Source of the DNA: Bacillota bacterium
GTDB taxonomy: Bacteria > Bacillota > Clostridia > Peptostreptococcales > Anaerovoracaceae
Assembly (NCBI GenBank): GCA_017405645.1
Contig: JAFQZZ010000005.1
Coordinates: forward strand, 44,244 to 108,243
Direction: 5' to 3'
DNA length: 64,000 nt
Of this stretch, positions 6,761 through 16,635 are shown in pieces. Positions within the stretch are counted from its first letter, which is position 1. Each line of letters opens with the position of its first letter. The position numbers were made by a program, and so were the translations under genes. The notes under the pieces were generated by a model. The model made no database searches. It was not told the DNA's origin and worked only from the letters and a program-made list of their open reading frames with translations.

Positions 6761-8662
6761 TTATAAAATGTTTTTCTTGTATTCATTATAAGCGAAGATC
6801 AGTTCTTCGACTTTTTCATGCATTTCTTCCTGCAGCCTGGAGGCCAGAGGGTAATCCTTCGCCGCCAGCGCTTCCCGGATCCGGGTGAACAGGCAGCTGT
6901 ACTTCAGGTCGTCCTTCGCCAGATAGTTCCTGAGTTTCTGGACGTTGTCCCAGTTGACCCGGTCCAGTTCGGTCTCGCCTTCAAAGGGCACCTTCACGCA
7001 GTCCCGGACGGTCAGCATGTTCTCGTGGATGATCCGGACGAAAAGCTCCGTCTGCCACATGTCGATCATGGCCTCCCGGTAGGACTCGATGGTCCGGTCC
7101 GTAAAGACCCCGCCTTCGCAGAGCACCGCCAGCTTGCCCGGGTTGGTGTCCAGCGCCATCAGCACGTCCCACACGGTCTTCGGCGCCCGGCCGAAGAGTT
7201 TTTCCCGTTCCTCCGGGGTATATTCCGTGAATACGTTCTTTTCACTGCGGTAGACCCGGTCTTTTTCCAGGTAGAAGGCTTCTTCTCCGTAGTCCTTGGA
7301 AATGGCTTTTTCCAGTTCCTCCGGCGTCTTCCCGGCTTCCACCACTGCCTTGATCCCGTCCATCATAGCCATGTAGGAGGCGGCGATGACCAGGTAAGTG
7401 TTGCTCCTGGGGTTCGGCGCCCGCAGCTCAAACCGGGTGGAAAGGGGATTCCCGATCTCCCTGACCAGGCCCGCCAGCACCGTCCGGTTTCTGGAGGGGG
7501 ATGCCGGATCGTGGCCCAGGGAGGTCACGATGCACACCGGGGCTTCAAATCCCGGCTGCAGCCGGTTCAGGGCGTCGTTGGTGGCGGAGATGAAGGGGTT
7601 CACCACTTCATAGTTCTTCAAAAGTCCCATGATGGCCCCGTATCCGATGGAGCTCATGTACTGCTTCGGATCCCGGGAGTGGAACAGGTTCACGATCCGG
7701 CCGTCGATGAGCCGGGCCGCCACGCCCAGATGGGTGTGCTCCCCGTTGCCGGCCACCAGTTCGATGGGCTTGGCCTGGAAGGTCACGTCCAGTCCGTTGT
7801 AGCGGAAGACGTCCTTCACCACGTTCTTGACCTGGGCTTCGTTGTCCGCCGCCTGCAAGGCCTCCGCGTATTTCCAGTCGATCTCCAGCTGTTCCATGAT
7901 ATGGTCGTAGGCTGCGCCGCTGCCTACCAGCTTCGCCTTGACGCCGCCGACCTCTTTGTGGCCCATTTCCACTTCAAATCCGTAATAGTCCAGGATCCGG
8001 AGGGTCTTTTCCAGCGCGGTCCGCACCGGTCCCACCGTCCGCTTCCAGTACTGTTCCTTCATGCTCTGGGAGGTGGCCAGCTGTTCCCGGTCGGCCACGT
8101 CATCCGGGGTCTTGACCCAGAATTCCAGTTCCGTGGCGGAGGTCAGGATGATGTCGTCGATCTCCTCCCCGCTGCGGATCCCCAGCTCTTTGCAGATCGC
8201 CGGGTTGTTATCGATCAGTTCCCGCATCTCCTTTTTGAAGACCCGGATCGCATCTTTCAAAATCACCCTGGAGCCCACCTGGGCGGTCTCGTTGTGGACC
8301 AGCACCGACGGGATCCGCAGGGTCCCCACGGGGCTGCCGTCCTCCCGGCGGTTGCCGAGATTGTAATCCACGTACCAGTTCACGTCCCGGTCCGGGATGA
8401 TGTCCACCCGGGCATTGTTCAGTTCCGCGATCTTCGGAAGCATTACGGAAGAGCCGTCGGTCTGGACGCCCTTTTCCATGAGCTTCCGGTAATCCTCAAT
8501 GAAGGTCTTCACCGGGATCTTCTCATCCGTCGCATAGCCCCAGATGTCCACCCCCACGAAGGAAACGAATTCCACTTCCGGGTGACGGGTCAGGGTCATC
8601 TTGACGCTGGCTTCGTCGTTGTGGGACGGGGTGATGGTGTAAAGCAAGCTTCTGTAATCCAT
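6761..8662 (-). CDS. Glutamine synthetase family protein, extended (633 residues)
   Basis: Clear glutamine synthetase catalytic motifs are present: the acidic EFWVKTP and EMGHKEVGG metal-site strands, an ATP/glutamate loop variant VAGNGEHTHLGVAAR in place of the usual NGSGMHxHQS, and the RFELRAPNPRSNTYL stretch. The family joins glutamate and ammonia with ATP. The protein is longer than type I GlnA (about 440-470) and shorter than type III (about 700), with an N-terminal domain of roughly 170 residues and a helical C-terminal extension. It could be a true glutamine synthetase or a gamma-glutamyl ligase acting on another amine. It lies 4 bases after the UPF0182 gene and 9-18 bases before serS. 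An AGGAGAG site marks the start. Confidence 0.85.
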   Translation of the reverse strand: MDYRSLLYTITPSHNDEASVKMTLTRHPEVEFVSFVGVDIWGYATDEKIPVKTFIEDYRKLMEKGVQTDGSSVMLPKIAELNNARVDIIPDRDVNWYVDYNLGNRREDGSPVGTLRIPSVLVHNETAQVGSRVILKDAIRVFKKEMRELIDNNPAICKELGIRSGEEIDDIILTSATELEFWVKTPDDVADREQLATSQSMKEQYWKRTVGPVRTALEKTLRILDYYGFEVEMGHKEVGGVKAKLVGSGAAYDHIMEQLEIDWKYAEALQAADNEAQVKNVVKDVFRYNGLDVTFQAKPIELVAGNGEHTHLGVAARLIDGRIVNLFHSRDPKQYMSSIGYGAIMGLLKNYEVVNPFISATNDALNRLQPGFEAPVCIVTSLGHDPASPSRNRTVLAGLVREIGNPLSTRFELRAPNPRSNTYLVIAASYMAMMDGIKAVVEAGKTPEELEKAISKDYGEEAFYLEKDRVYRSEKNVFTEYTPEEREKLFGRAPKTVWDVLMALDTNPGKLAVLCEGGVFTDRTIESYREAMIDMWQTELFVRIIHENMLTVRDCVKVPFEGETELDRVNWDNVQKLRNYLAKDDLKYSCLFTRIREALAAKDYPLASRLQEEMHEKVEELIFAYNEYKKNIL

Positions 8663-8666
8663 TCTA

Positions 8667-11516
8667 TCACTCTCCTGTTCCGGCTTCCAATGCTTCCAGA
8701 TACTGCTGGAGTTCTTTCAGGTAATCGCCGTAAGCCGCCCAGTCGCCGTTTTTCTGGGCCTCCACGGCTTTATTGAATGCGTCGTTGGCTTTTTGTATCA
8801 GTTCTTCCTGGCTGCCGGCAACGGCACCGCTTTCCGCGGTCTCGCCTTCCGGCGGAGCCTCGCCGTTTTCAGCCGCCTCCACTTCCGCCGGGTCCACGTC
8901 GGTCTCGCCTACGTAGGCCAGTTCGCCGATCTCCCGTCCGAAAAGGGTCTTCAGGGCGTCCCCGAGGGTGGCTTCATAGGCGATGTTGTCGTTGAAGACC
9001 GCGATCACCCGCTTCACCTCCGGCAGGGAGGAATCGTTGTCCGCCTGCAGGTAGATGGGCTCCACGTACATCAGGGAGTCTTCCACCGGGATGACGAACA
9101 TGTTGCCCCGGATATAGGTGGATCCCCGCTGGCTCCACAGGGAGAATTCCTTGGAGATGTTGGGATCCTGGTCGATCTGGGCTTCCACCTGGGCCGGGCC
9201 GTAGACCGTCTTGCCCTTGGGCATCCGGTACAGCTTCAGTTCCCCGTAGTGGTCCCCGTCGCACCGGGCGATCATCATGCCGGTCATGTTGTTCTTGCTC
9301 ACCGGCGTATAGGAGATGGTCAGCAGGAATTCCTCTTCCGTGCTGCCCGGCAGGCTCATGATGAAGTAGTTGGAATCCATCTGGGTGGTTTCCTGGCCGT
9401 AGATTTCATTGGCGATGTCCCACTGGTCCTCGCCCTGGTAGAATACCCGGACGTCTTTCATGTGGTACTTCGTGTACATTTCCGCCTGGACCTCAAAGAG
9501 GGACTTGGGGTAACGGATGTGCTTGTACAGATCCTGGGGCATCTGGTCCACGCTCTTGAAGAGCTTCGGGAAGATCTTGGACATGGTCATGACCAGCGGA
9601 TCTTCCGGATCCACGATGTAGTAATCCACGCTGCCGTCATAGGCGTTCACCACCACTTTCACGGAATTGCGGATATAGTTGAGCTGTTCCGTGTAGGGTT
9701 CCGTGTAGGGGTACCAGGAACTGGTGGTGTAGGCGTCGATCATCCAGTACAGCTGCCCGTCGTCCGAAACCACCATGTAGGGATCCGAATCGTAGGCCAG
9801 GTACGGAGCAATCTTCTGCACCCGGTCCTCGATGTTCCGGTCGATGAGGATCTTGGAATCCGAAGAAATATTGGTGGAAACCAGGATCTTCATGCTGTGC
9901 TCCCGGATCGCGAAGAGAAGCCGGTTCAGCGGGTTCAGGTTGATGCCGGAATCCGCCTCATATTCCGTGTATACGTTGCTTTCCCCTAAGGGGTAGTCGA
10001 ATTCTTTTTCATCGGTGTTGACGATGATGTAATGGTTCGTCATTTCCCCGAAGTAGATCTCCGGCCGGGTCAGCTGGATCTCCGGCACCTGGGATTCCGG
10101 CGGGACGTTCTGGATCAGGATGTCCGGCTGGCCGGAGGCCGTGATGCTGTTCACCTTGGAAAGGGTGATGCCGTAGCCGTGGGTGTATTTCAGGTGCTTG
10201 GTGATCCACTGGGAGTTGATCCGTCCCTCGTCGATCTCACGGGCTGCCAGGAAGACCTGGGAATAATCCCCGTCCACCTGGTAGCGGTCCACGTCCACCC
10301 CGTGGAAGGAGTAGTACTGCTTGATGGACTGCCGCTGGTTATAGAACTGCTTCGTGGGGCCGAAGTCGTTGATGCGGATGTTCTCGAAGATCGCGCTGTT
10401 CTTCATGATATCCTCCGCCGTCAGGGAGTCGTCCGCCGCAAAGCTGCTTTCCTCTATCTTGTCCAGGCCGTAGGCCGCCTGGGTCATTTCAATGTTATTC
10501 TGGATGTAGGGGCTTTCCTTGTTGATCTCATCCGGCGCCACCACAAAGTTCTGGACAATGAGGGCCACACCGGTGCCCAGGACGAACACCGCGATCATGG
10601 CCACCGGGCCGATGGCCGCCAGTTTCACCTTTCTTTTGATGAACCCCAGGGAGAAGGTCACCGCCGTGACCGCTGCCAGGGCGATCAGGATCCGGTACAT
10701 CCATAAGTAGATCTTCACATCCACATAACCGGCGCCGTAAACCACGCTGGACTGGTTCCCCGCGTTGTACAGGAGCGCGTACTGCTTCAGGAAGAAGCCT
10801 GCCGCCAGGGCCGCCAGGATGATGATTGCCAGAAGGATCACCTGACGCTGCCCGATCTGAAGCAGGGTCTTCCAGTTGGACGCCAGGAGATTTCTTCCCA
10901 GCATCCTGGGATCCGTCGGGCCCACGGTCTCCTGGCCTTCCGCCGCATCGGTGATGGCGGTATGGAAGCCCTTGGGCCGCTTCGCCCAGACCAGATAGGC
11001 GTACCAGATCAGCGTCACCAGGACCAGCCCCACGATCAGGGTCGTGGCCAGGGCGTAGATTTCGTTCGCCAGGGGCAGAACGAAGGTGTAGGTGCTGATA
11101 TCGTTGCCGAACAGGGGGTCGTTCCTGCCGAACTTCGTCTTGTGGATCACGCTCATGATCTCGTACCACAGGGTCGTGGTGGTCATCATGGTGAACAGGA
11201 AGGCCGCCACCGCCGCGATCAGCCAGGAAATCTTGTTTATCGCCGTGTCCTTGGCGTTGTAGGTGACCACATCCACCTTTTCGTCGTAATCCCGGTTAAT
11301 GAACCGCAGGTACAACCAGACCAGCAGGGCCGTCACGATGAAGCAGGGGATCCCCAGCTTCAGCTGGCTCAGTAGTTTCGTCCAGAAGACGGAGGCGTAC
11401 CCCAGGTCCCTGAACCATAAATAATCCGTGATAAAGGTGATCAGCACCCCCGCCAGGGCGGCGATCACCACCAGGGCGATCAGGACGCCTATGATCACTT
11501 TCGAACGTTTTTTCAT
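8667..11516 (-). CDS. UPF0182 family large membrane protein
   Basis: The 949-residue protein has about seven N-terminal transmembrane helices (first helix near residues 7-28, others to about 330), followed by a large extracytoplasmic region of about 500 residues with the FAADDSLTAEDIMKNS and YTGHG-like (KYTHGYGITLSKVN) segments typical of UPF0182/COG1615. The C-terminus has an acidic tail (EAENGEAPPEG) and a helical repeat-like end. Function is unknown. ATG 11516 (MKKRSKVII) is chosen because of the AAGGAGAAGAG site before it. It is the first gene of a four-gene operon ending with the DUF975 gene. Confidence 0.9.
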   Translation of the reverse strand: MKKRSKVIIGVLIALVVIAALAGVLITFITDYLWFRDLGYASVFWTKLLSQLKLGIPCFIVTALLVWLYLRFINRDYDEKVDVVTYNAKDTAINKISWLIAAVAAFLFTMMTTTTLWYEIMSVIHKTKFGRNDPLFGNDISTYTFVLPLANEIYALATTLIVGLVLVTLIWYAYLVWAKRPKGFHTAITDAAEGQETVGPTDPRMLGRNLLASNWKTLLQIGQRQVILLAIIILAALAAGFFLKQYALLYNAGNQSSVVYGAGYVDVKIYLWMYRILIALAAVTAVTFSLGFIKRKVKLAAIGPVAMIAVFVLGTGVALIVQNFVVAPDEINKESPYIQNNIEMTQAAYGLDKIEESSFAADDSLTAEDIMKNSAIFENIRINDFGPTKQFYNQRQSIKQYYSFHGVDVDRYQVDGDYSQVFLAAREIDEGRINSQWITKHLKYTHGYGITLSKVNSITASGQPDILIQNVPPESQVPEIQLTRPEIYFGEMTNHYIIVNTDEKEFDYPLGESNVYTEYEADSGINLNPLNRLLFAIREHSMKILVSTNISSDSKILIDRNIEDRVQKIAPYLAYDSDPYMVVSDDGQLYWMIDAYTTSSWYPYTEPYTEQLNYIRNSVKVVVNAYDGSVDYYIVDPEDPLVMTMSKIFPKLFKSVDQMPQDLYKHIRYPKSLFEVQAEMYTKYHMKDVRVFYQGEDQWDIANEIYGQETTQMDSNYFIMSLPGSTEEEFLLTISYTPVSKNNMTGMMIARCDGDHYGELKLYRMPKGKTVYGPAQVEAQIDQDPNISKEFSLWSQRGSTYIRGNMFVIPVEDSLMYVEPIYLQADNDSSLPEVKRVIAVFNDNIAYEATLGDALKTLFGREIGELAYVGETDVDPAEVEAAENGEAPPEGETAESGAVAGSQEELIQKANDAFNKAVEAQKNGDWAAYGDYLKELQQYLEALEAGTGE

Positions 11517-11560
11517 TCTCTCTTCTCCTTTACTCCAATCCAAAAAAACCTTTACACTCC

Positions 11561-11589
11561 ATTATATAACATTCCGGCTGGATTACCAA
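11561..11589 (-). promoter_or_regulatory. Promoter for the UPF0182-GS-serS-DUF975 operon
   Basis: Minus-strand TTGGTA (11584-11589), 17 bases, TATAAT (11561-11566), 44 bases before the start codon. Confidence 0.65.
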
Positions 11590-11606
11590 CCATTTTTCGC
11601 TATAAT

Positions 11607-14600
11607 TCACCGGTACTCAAACCCCGGCAGGTCCTCGTCGAAGCCGCAGATGCTGCTGTAGGGGCAGTATTTGCAGGCCCGGTTGTCGGCGTCCACCCTC
11701 ATGGGAGACACGGAGACTTTTCCTTCCGTAAAGTCCCGGGCGAAACCCTCCGCCGTGGTTCTGGCCTCCTGCAGCAGTTCCTCGAAGGCCGGCCGGTCCA
11801 GGGCCGAAAACTTCGAATTTCCCTTTACAGTGCCGTTGTTCAGCCTTCTCACCCGGATGATGTCGGAGTACCCCGAGAATTCCTCGTCGATGGCCTCGAT
11901 GATCTCCGGCTCGTTCACCACGATGCCGTCCATCCGGTAAGTCTTCCGGAATTCCTTCTCGATCAGGTCGGCGGCCCTTTCCGGATCCGCCAGCTGTTCC
12001 GGTTCCAGTCCGGCGGTGGGCTCCTTGATATGGAAGTAGAAGACCCCGGCCGGGCCCACTTCCCGGTACCGCCTTTCCATCCCTTCCTTTGCCGCCAGCA
12101 TGTACATCATCAGCTGCATCCGGTAGCCCTTCCGGATCTCCGGTTCGGAGACCGTGTCGGAGCCGGATTTGTAGTCGATGATCTTCAGAAGCGCCCTGCC
12201 GGGCTCCTCCGCGATATCGATCCGGTCGATCCGTCCCTCGATATACACCGGGGACCCGCTGTCTGGATTCAGCTCCAGGGCCGGAATGCTCCGGTCCTTT
12301 CCGAACGCCATTTCAAAATAGAAACGGCGGAATTTTCCTTTATTGATATGGTGCGCCACCATCACGGCGGTCTTCTCGCAGATGCCCCGGACCCGGGACA
12401 GGCGGTACTCGCCCTCCGGTCCTTCGAAGAGCTGGCCCTGGCGGAAGTCCTCCGCCACCTTTCCGGCGAATTCCCCCACCACGTTCCGGCAGAGTTTCTC
12501 GTCCGCCACACTCCAGCGGTTCCGCTCCGACATCTCCCGGGAGAACCGCATCAGGATCTCGTGGAAGACGGTCCCCAGTTCCGGCGAGGACAGTTCGAAG
12601 GGCCGCTGCTCCTCCGCCCGCAGCCCGTAGCGCAGGAAATGGGCAAAGGGACACCGGGCATAGTTTTCCAGGGAGGTGGGGCTCATGCGGATCTCATCGC
12701 CGTAGAGGCCCCCGAAAAGCCCCGGTCCGATGGACTCAGGCGCGTTCCGGTAGTTTTCCCCCAGTTCCAGCAGTTCCAGCTGCCGGTCCTCTTCCGGATG
12801 CTGCTCCATATACTCCTTCCGGGCCTGCAGCAGGATCTGCGCCAGAGGGCCTTCCCGAATGGCTTCCACCTCCTGCGTCTCCAGTCCGGGGAAGATCCGG
12901 CGGATCCGTTCGATGAGCAGGGAAGGCTGCAGTTCCTCCTCGCCGCCCCGCAAATAGCTGATGATCAGGCGGTTCTGAGCCAGGGAAAAGGTCCGGTAGA
13001 TCTCCAGTTTTTCCTGTTCCGGCCGGTGGCGGCCGGAAAGGCAGACCTCGCCCGCCAATCCGTTCAGTTTTTCCTTTTCCCGGTCGTTCAGAATCCCGGG
13101 ATCCGTTCCCCTCCGGGGAAGAACGCCTTCGTTGACCCCCAGCAGGAACAGGGCCTTCACGCCTTCCGGTCCGGACCGCTTGATGTCCGTCACCAGCACC
13201 TGGTCGATGGTGGTGGGGATCATCCGGATCTCCGTGGATTCCACCCCGGTCCGGAGAATCTCAAAGAAAGCTTCCCGGGTGCAGGGAGCGTCTCCCAGCA
13301 CTTCGGTCAGCTGCCCGAACAGCAGGGTAATCTTGTTCCAGAGCTGCACCGTCACGGCGGAATACTCCAGGTCCCCGGCTTCCTTCAGCCGGTCCGCATC
13401 CGCCTGGATCTTGTCCCCCAGCTGTGCCCGCTCCTGCAGGAAAGCGAAGAACGCCTCGCCGTACTGCCGGCCGGTCCCGCAGTCCGCCAGCCGCCGGTCC
13501 AGGTCCCCTTTCAGGTCCATCAGCTTTTCCCGGACTTCATTCAGCGCCTTCAGCTGCTCTTCCGCTTCCTCCGGTTCCATGCGGGTCCGGTCCAGCCGGG
13601 TGAACGCCTGCTCCCACCGCCAGCCTTCGCTGCCGTACCGGACCAGGTAATTCTCCAGTTTCTCCGCATCTTCGCGGGAAACCTCCGGGACCCCCGTGCT
13701 GAGGATCCTCAGAAATGCGTCCGTCCGCTGCTGCGGGGATTCCAGGTCGCACAGTCCCAGCAGGAACTGCATGTATTTATTGGTCACCGCCATGGTGCTC
13801 CGGCCGTCGAAATACCGGATGCCCGCCCGGCGGAAGATCCGCTGCAGCGAGGCTCTCCGTTCTTCCAGGTCATTGGCCGCCACGGCGATATCCCGGTATC
13901 TCAGGCCCTCTTCCCGGACCAGCCGGCAGATCTCGTCCGCCGCCCATTCCAGCTCCGTTTCCCGGTCTTCACAGGCCAGCAGTTCGATGTGCTCCGGCTT
14001 TCCCGCCCATTCCCGGCAGGGGAACCGGTACAGGTCCTCCGCGGCCCGGGCCAGGTCTTCCTCCCGGGGAATGCGGAACTCTTCGCCAATTTCTTCCATA
14101 CGGAAGGCCTTTCCGGTCCGGCCGGCGATGCCCCGGATATCCGAGACCGTGGCCTCCAGGGGCGCAAATAGATTGTAAGCGGGATCGCCCGGCTTCACGT
14201 AGTGCATCACCACGTTCAGGGAAGCCGCTTTTTCCGCCAGGGCTTCCATCACGGAAACCAGCCGCTTGGAGTAGAAGTCGAACCCCGTCACATAGACGGC
14301 CCACCCCTCAAAGGGCGCGGTCTGCCGGATCTCCCGGCAGAGCAGGGTCAGCTGGTCTTCCGTGTCCAGGTACCGTCCCTTCAGTTCTTCCTCGTAAGCC
14401 CGGTAGATCACGGCGGTGTCCGCCAGCTTCTTCTGCAGCAGTCCGCCGGCGGATCCGCTGCTCTCCGCCGCTTCTTCAATCGTTTCCGGGGAAGTCTCGA
14501 ACTGCTTGAACTCCTGGATCATGTTCCCCATCATCCGGACGAACTCGCTTTGTTCGGCGGCAGGGGAGAATATGGTCAGCTTGTCCCGATTGTCCGACAG

Positions 14601-14882
14601 GACTTTCCGAAGCAGCATGGTCCGGCCCAGGTCGTCGATGTACTTCATCTCCAGGCCGCCGCCCCCCGTCAGCTTCGCAGCCATACGAGAAAAGCTCATG
14701 ATCTGGAGATCCATGAGCCCTTCTGTCTGTAACACGGCAAATGCCTTTCGTTCCGTTTCCAGCGTATACTGATCCGGCACAATGACCAGGGCCTTTCCGC
14801 CTGCCCCTGTCCACTGCGCTGCCTGCGTAAAAATGTATTCCAGATGGTCGGTATCCGACCGGCTGTAAAAAAGATTGATCAT
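11607..14882 (-). CDS. addB: AddB-type helicase-exonuclease subunit (RexB/AddB family)
   Basis: The 1091-residue protein has the layout of AddB: an inactivated UvrD-like helicase region (the DITVAANDLEERR-type and GVNEGVLPRRGTD stretches) and a C-terminal RecB-type nuclease domain with YIEGRIDRIDI and LKIIDYKSGS. The four cysteines of the [4Fe-4S] staple are present: one in the NYARCPFAHFLRYG segment and three in CKYCPYSSIC. AddAB resects double-strand breaks at Chi-like sites. The usual N-terminal Walker A (GxxGxGKT) is absent: the protein begins MINLFYSRSDTDHLEY. The start at 14882 overlaps the HAD gene stop by ATGA; an alternative ATG lies at 14897. No addA is found in the window. Confidence 0.85.
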   Translation of the reverse strand: MINLFYSRSDTDHLEYIFTQAAQWTGAGGKALVIVPDQYTLETERKAFAVLQTEGLMDLQIMSFSRMAAKLTGGGGLEMKYIDDLGRTMLLRKVLSDNRDKLTIFSPAAEQSEFVRMMGNMIQEFKQFETSPETIEEAAESSGSAGGLLQKKLADTAVIYRAYEEELKGRYLDTEDQLTLLCREIRQTAPFEGWAVYVTGFDFYSKRLVSVMEALAEKAASLNVVMHYVKPGDPAYNLFAPLEATVSDIRGIAGRTGKAFRMEEIGEEFRIPREEDLARAAEDLYRFPCREWAGKPEHIELLACEDRETELEWAADEICRLVREEGLRYRDIAVAANDLEERRASLQRIFRRAGIRYFDGRSTMAVTNKYMQFLLGLCDLESPQQRTDAFLRILSTGVPEVSREDAEKLENYLVRYGSEGWRWEQAFTRLDRTRMEPEEAEEQLKALNEVREKLMDLKGDLDRRLADCGTGRQYGEAFFAFLQERAQLGDKIQADADRLKEAGDLEYSAVTVQLWNKITLLFGQLTEVLGDAPCTREAFFEILRTGVESTEIRMIPTTIDQVLVTDIKRSGPEGVKALFLLGVNEGVLPRRGTDPGILNDREKEKLNGLAGEVCLSGRHRPEQEKLEIYRTFSLAQNRLIISYLRGGEEELQPSLLIERIRRIFPGLETQEVEAIREGPLAQILLQARKEYMEQHPEEDRQLELLELGENYRNAPESIGPGLFGGLYGDEIRMSPTSLENYARCPFAHFLRYGLRAEEQRPFELSSPELGTVFHEILMRFSREMSERNRWSVADEKLCRNVVGEFAGKVAEDFRQGQLFEGPEGEYRLSRVRGICEKTAVMVAHHINKGKFRRFYFEMAFGKDRSIPALELNPDSGSPVYIEGRIDRIDIAEEPGRALLKIIDYKSGSDTVSEPEIRKGYRMQLMMYMLAAKEGMERRYREVGPAGVFYFHIKEPTAGLEPEQLADPERAADLIEKEFRKTYRMDGIVVNEPEIIEAIDEEFSGYSDIIRVRRLNNGTVKGNSKFSALDRPAFEELLQEARTTAEGFARDFTEGKVSVSPMRVDADNRACKYCPYSSICGFDEDLPGFEYR

Positions 14883-15523
14883 CTGTCCGTTATCCATTTC
14901 AGTATTTCTTCCGGTGTTTTTGCCAGGAAGTCCGCCCGGACCGCCTGACGTTCCTCTTCCGGCATCACCGACCAGTCCACCAGGATCGACCGCACGCCGG
15001 CATTCCGCGCGCAAAGGATGTCGAAGCGGCTGTCCCCCAGCATCACGGCCTCCTCCGGCGACGCCCCCAGCTTTTCCAGGGTCACGTAAATGCATTCCGG
15101 GTCCGGCTTGTGCTTCATCAGATCATCCACCGTGGTGATGACGTCGAACTCCTCTTCCAGTCCGAATTTCCGGAGTCCCCGCACCGCGCTTTCCTTTACC
15201 CGGGAAGTCACCAGTGCGGTTTGGTAGCCCTTCGCCTTCAGCTGCCTTACCAGCTCGTCCATGCCGGGGAAGGGTTCGATCAGGGATTCGAAGCGGTCCA
15301 TCTGGTAACTGCGGTACACTTCCACCGCTTCGTCCTCGTATTCCGCACCGAACACCCGGGCCATGGTGGTCCGCAGGGGTTCCCCGAAGGACCGGGTGAT
15401 CACCGCCTCCTCTTCCTCCCGTCCCTGAAAGGTCCGGTAAGTGTGCTGGAAGCTGCGGATCACAATGCCGTTGGTATTGGCCAGGGTTCCGTCAAAATCG
15501 ATCAGTACTGTCTTGATCCCCAT
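14879..15523 (-). CDS. ppaX: HAD-family hydrolase, PpaX-like pyrophosphatase
   Basis: The 214-residue HAD phosphatase has motif I LIDFDGTLANT, a helical cap, the motif II region LVTSRVKES, motif III lysine (KHKPDPECI) and motif IV LGDSRFDILCARNAG. The start region with NTNGIVIRSFQHT resembles PpaX, which in Bacillus hydrolyses pyrophosphate released by HPr kinase; a phosphoglycolate phosphatase role is the alternative. It follows prfB by 2 bases and overlaps addB by 4. Confidence 0.75.
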   Translation of the reverse strand: MGIKTVLIDFDGTLANTNGIVIRSFQHTYRTFQGREEEEAVITRSFGEPLRTTMARVFGAEYEDEAVEVYRSYQMDRFESLIEPFPGMDELVRQLKAKGYQTALVTSRVKESAVRGLRKFGLEEEFDVITTVDDLMKHKPDPECIYVTLEKLGASPEEAVMLGDSRFDILCARNAGVRSILVDWSVMPEEERQAVRADFLAKTPEEILKWITDR

Positions 15524-15525
15524 GA

Positions 15526-16633
15526 TTACTCCTTCGCCGAGGCCTTCAGTTTTTCATTGATGAAATAGTCCAGGTCGCCGTCCATGACCGCCTGGACGTT
15601 GCCTACTTCCGCCCCGGTCCGGTGGTCCTTGACCATGGTGTAGGGGTGGAAGACGTAGGAGCGGATCTGGCTCCCCCAGGAGATCTGGCTGTAGTCTCCC
15701 TTGAGTTCATCGATTTTTTCCTTGTGCTCCCGCTGAACCAGTTCCAGCAGCCGGGCCTTCAGGATCTTCATGGCCACGTCCCGGTTCTGGTGCTGGGAGC
15801 GCTCGTTCTGGCAGGTCACCACGATGCCCGTGGGGATGTGGGTGATCCGCACCGCGGATTCCGTCTTGTTGACGTGCTGTCCACCGGCGCCGCTGGCCCG
15901 GTAGACGTCGATCCGCAGGTCTTCCGGATCGATCTCCAGTTCGATCTCGTCGTCAATCTCCGGCACCACGTCCAGGGATGCAAAGGAGGTGTGCCGCCGT
16001 CCCGAGGAATCATACGGGGAGATCCGCACGATCCGGTGGACGCCTTTTTCATTCTTCAGGTACCCGTAGGCGTATTCGCCCTCCACAAAGAAGGTGGCGC
16101 TCTTCACGCCCCCCTCCGGGTCGTCCTGATAGTCGATGGTCTTGACTTTATAGCCTTTCCGTTCCGCCCAGCGCAGGTACATCCGCACCAGCATCTCCGC
16201 CCAGTCCTGGGCGTCGGTGCCGCCGGAGCCGGCGTGGATGGAAATGATGGCGTTGTTGACGTCGTACTCCCCGGAAAGGAGCACCTTCACCGTCATATCG
16301 TCGATGTCCTTGTTCAGCTGCCGGTAGGTAGCTTCGATCTCCTCCAGCAGGGATTCGTCTTCCTCCTCCTCCGCCATCTGGATCAGGGTCTCCACGTCGG
16401 AGAATTCCTCCTCCAGGTGCGCATACTCCTGCAGCTTCACTTCAATGGACTTCTTTTCCTTCAGCAGTTTCTGGGCCGTCTCCTGGTCTTTCCAGAAATC
16501 CTCTGCCTCCGTCTTTTTTGCGATTTCTTTCAGTTTCTCCTCCAGACCGTCCCGGTCAAAGGGAAACACCCAATTCTTTGATGGATTTCTCTTTTTCGTC
16601 AAGTTCGTACTTGATCTGGTCGAGCTGTACCAT
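15526..16633 (-). CDS. prfB: Peptide chain release factor 2, with programmed +1 frameshift
   Basis: RF2 ends translation at UGA and UAA. The gene is split over two frames. The first 25 codons run from ATG 16633 (MVQLDQIKYELDEKEKSI) to an in-frame TGA at 16558-16556. The remainder continues in the +1 frame as DRDGLEEKLKEI. The junction is the classical CTT TGA C slip site. The downstream part has the GGQ peptidyl-hydrolysis loop (SGAGGQHVNKTESAV). Total length is about 368 residues. The start lies 2 bases after the secA stop. Confidence 0.95.
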
Positions 16634-16635
16634 GT

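Noticed and set aside
14883..15095. N-terminal extension of addB
   Set aside because: The in-frame stretch upstream of 14897 lies wholly inside the HAD gene, is Gly/Arg-rich and has no start signals.
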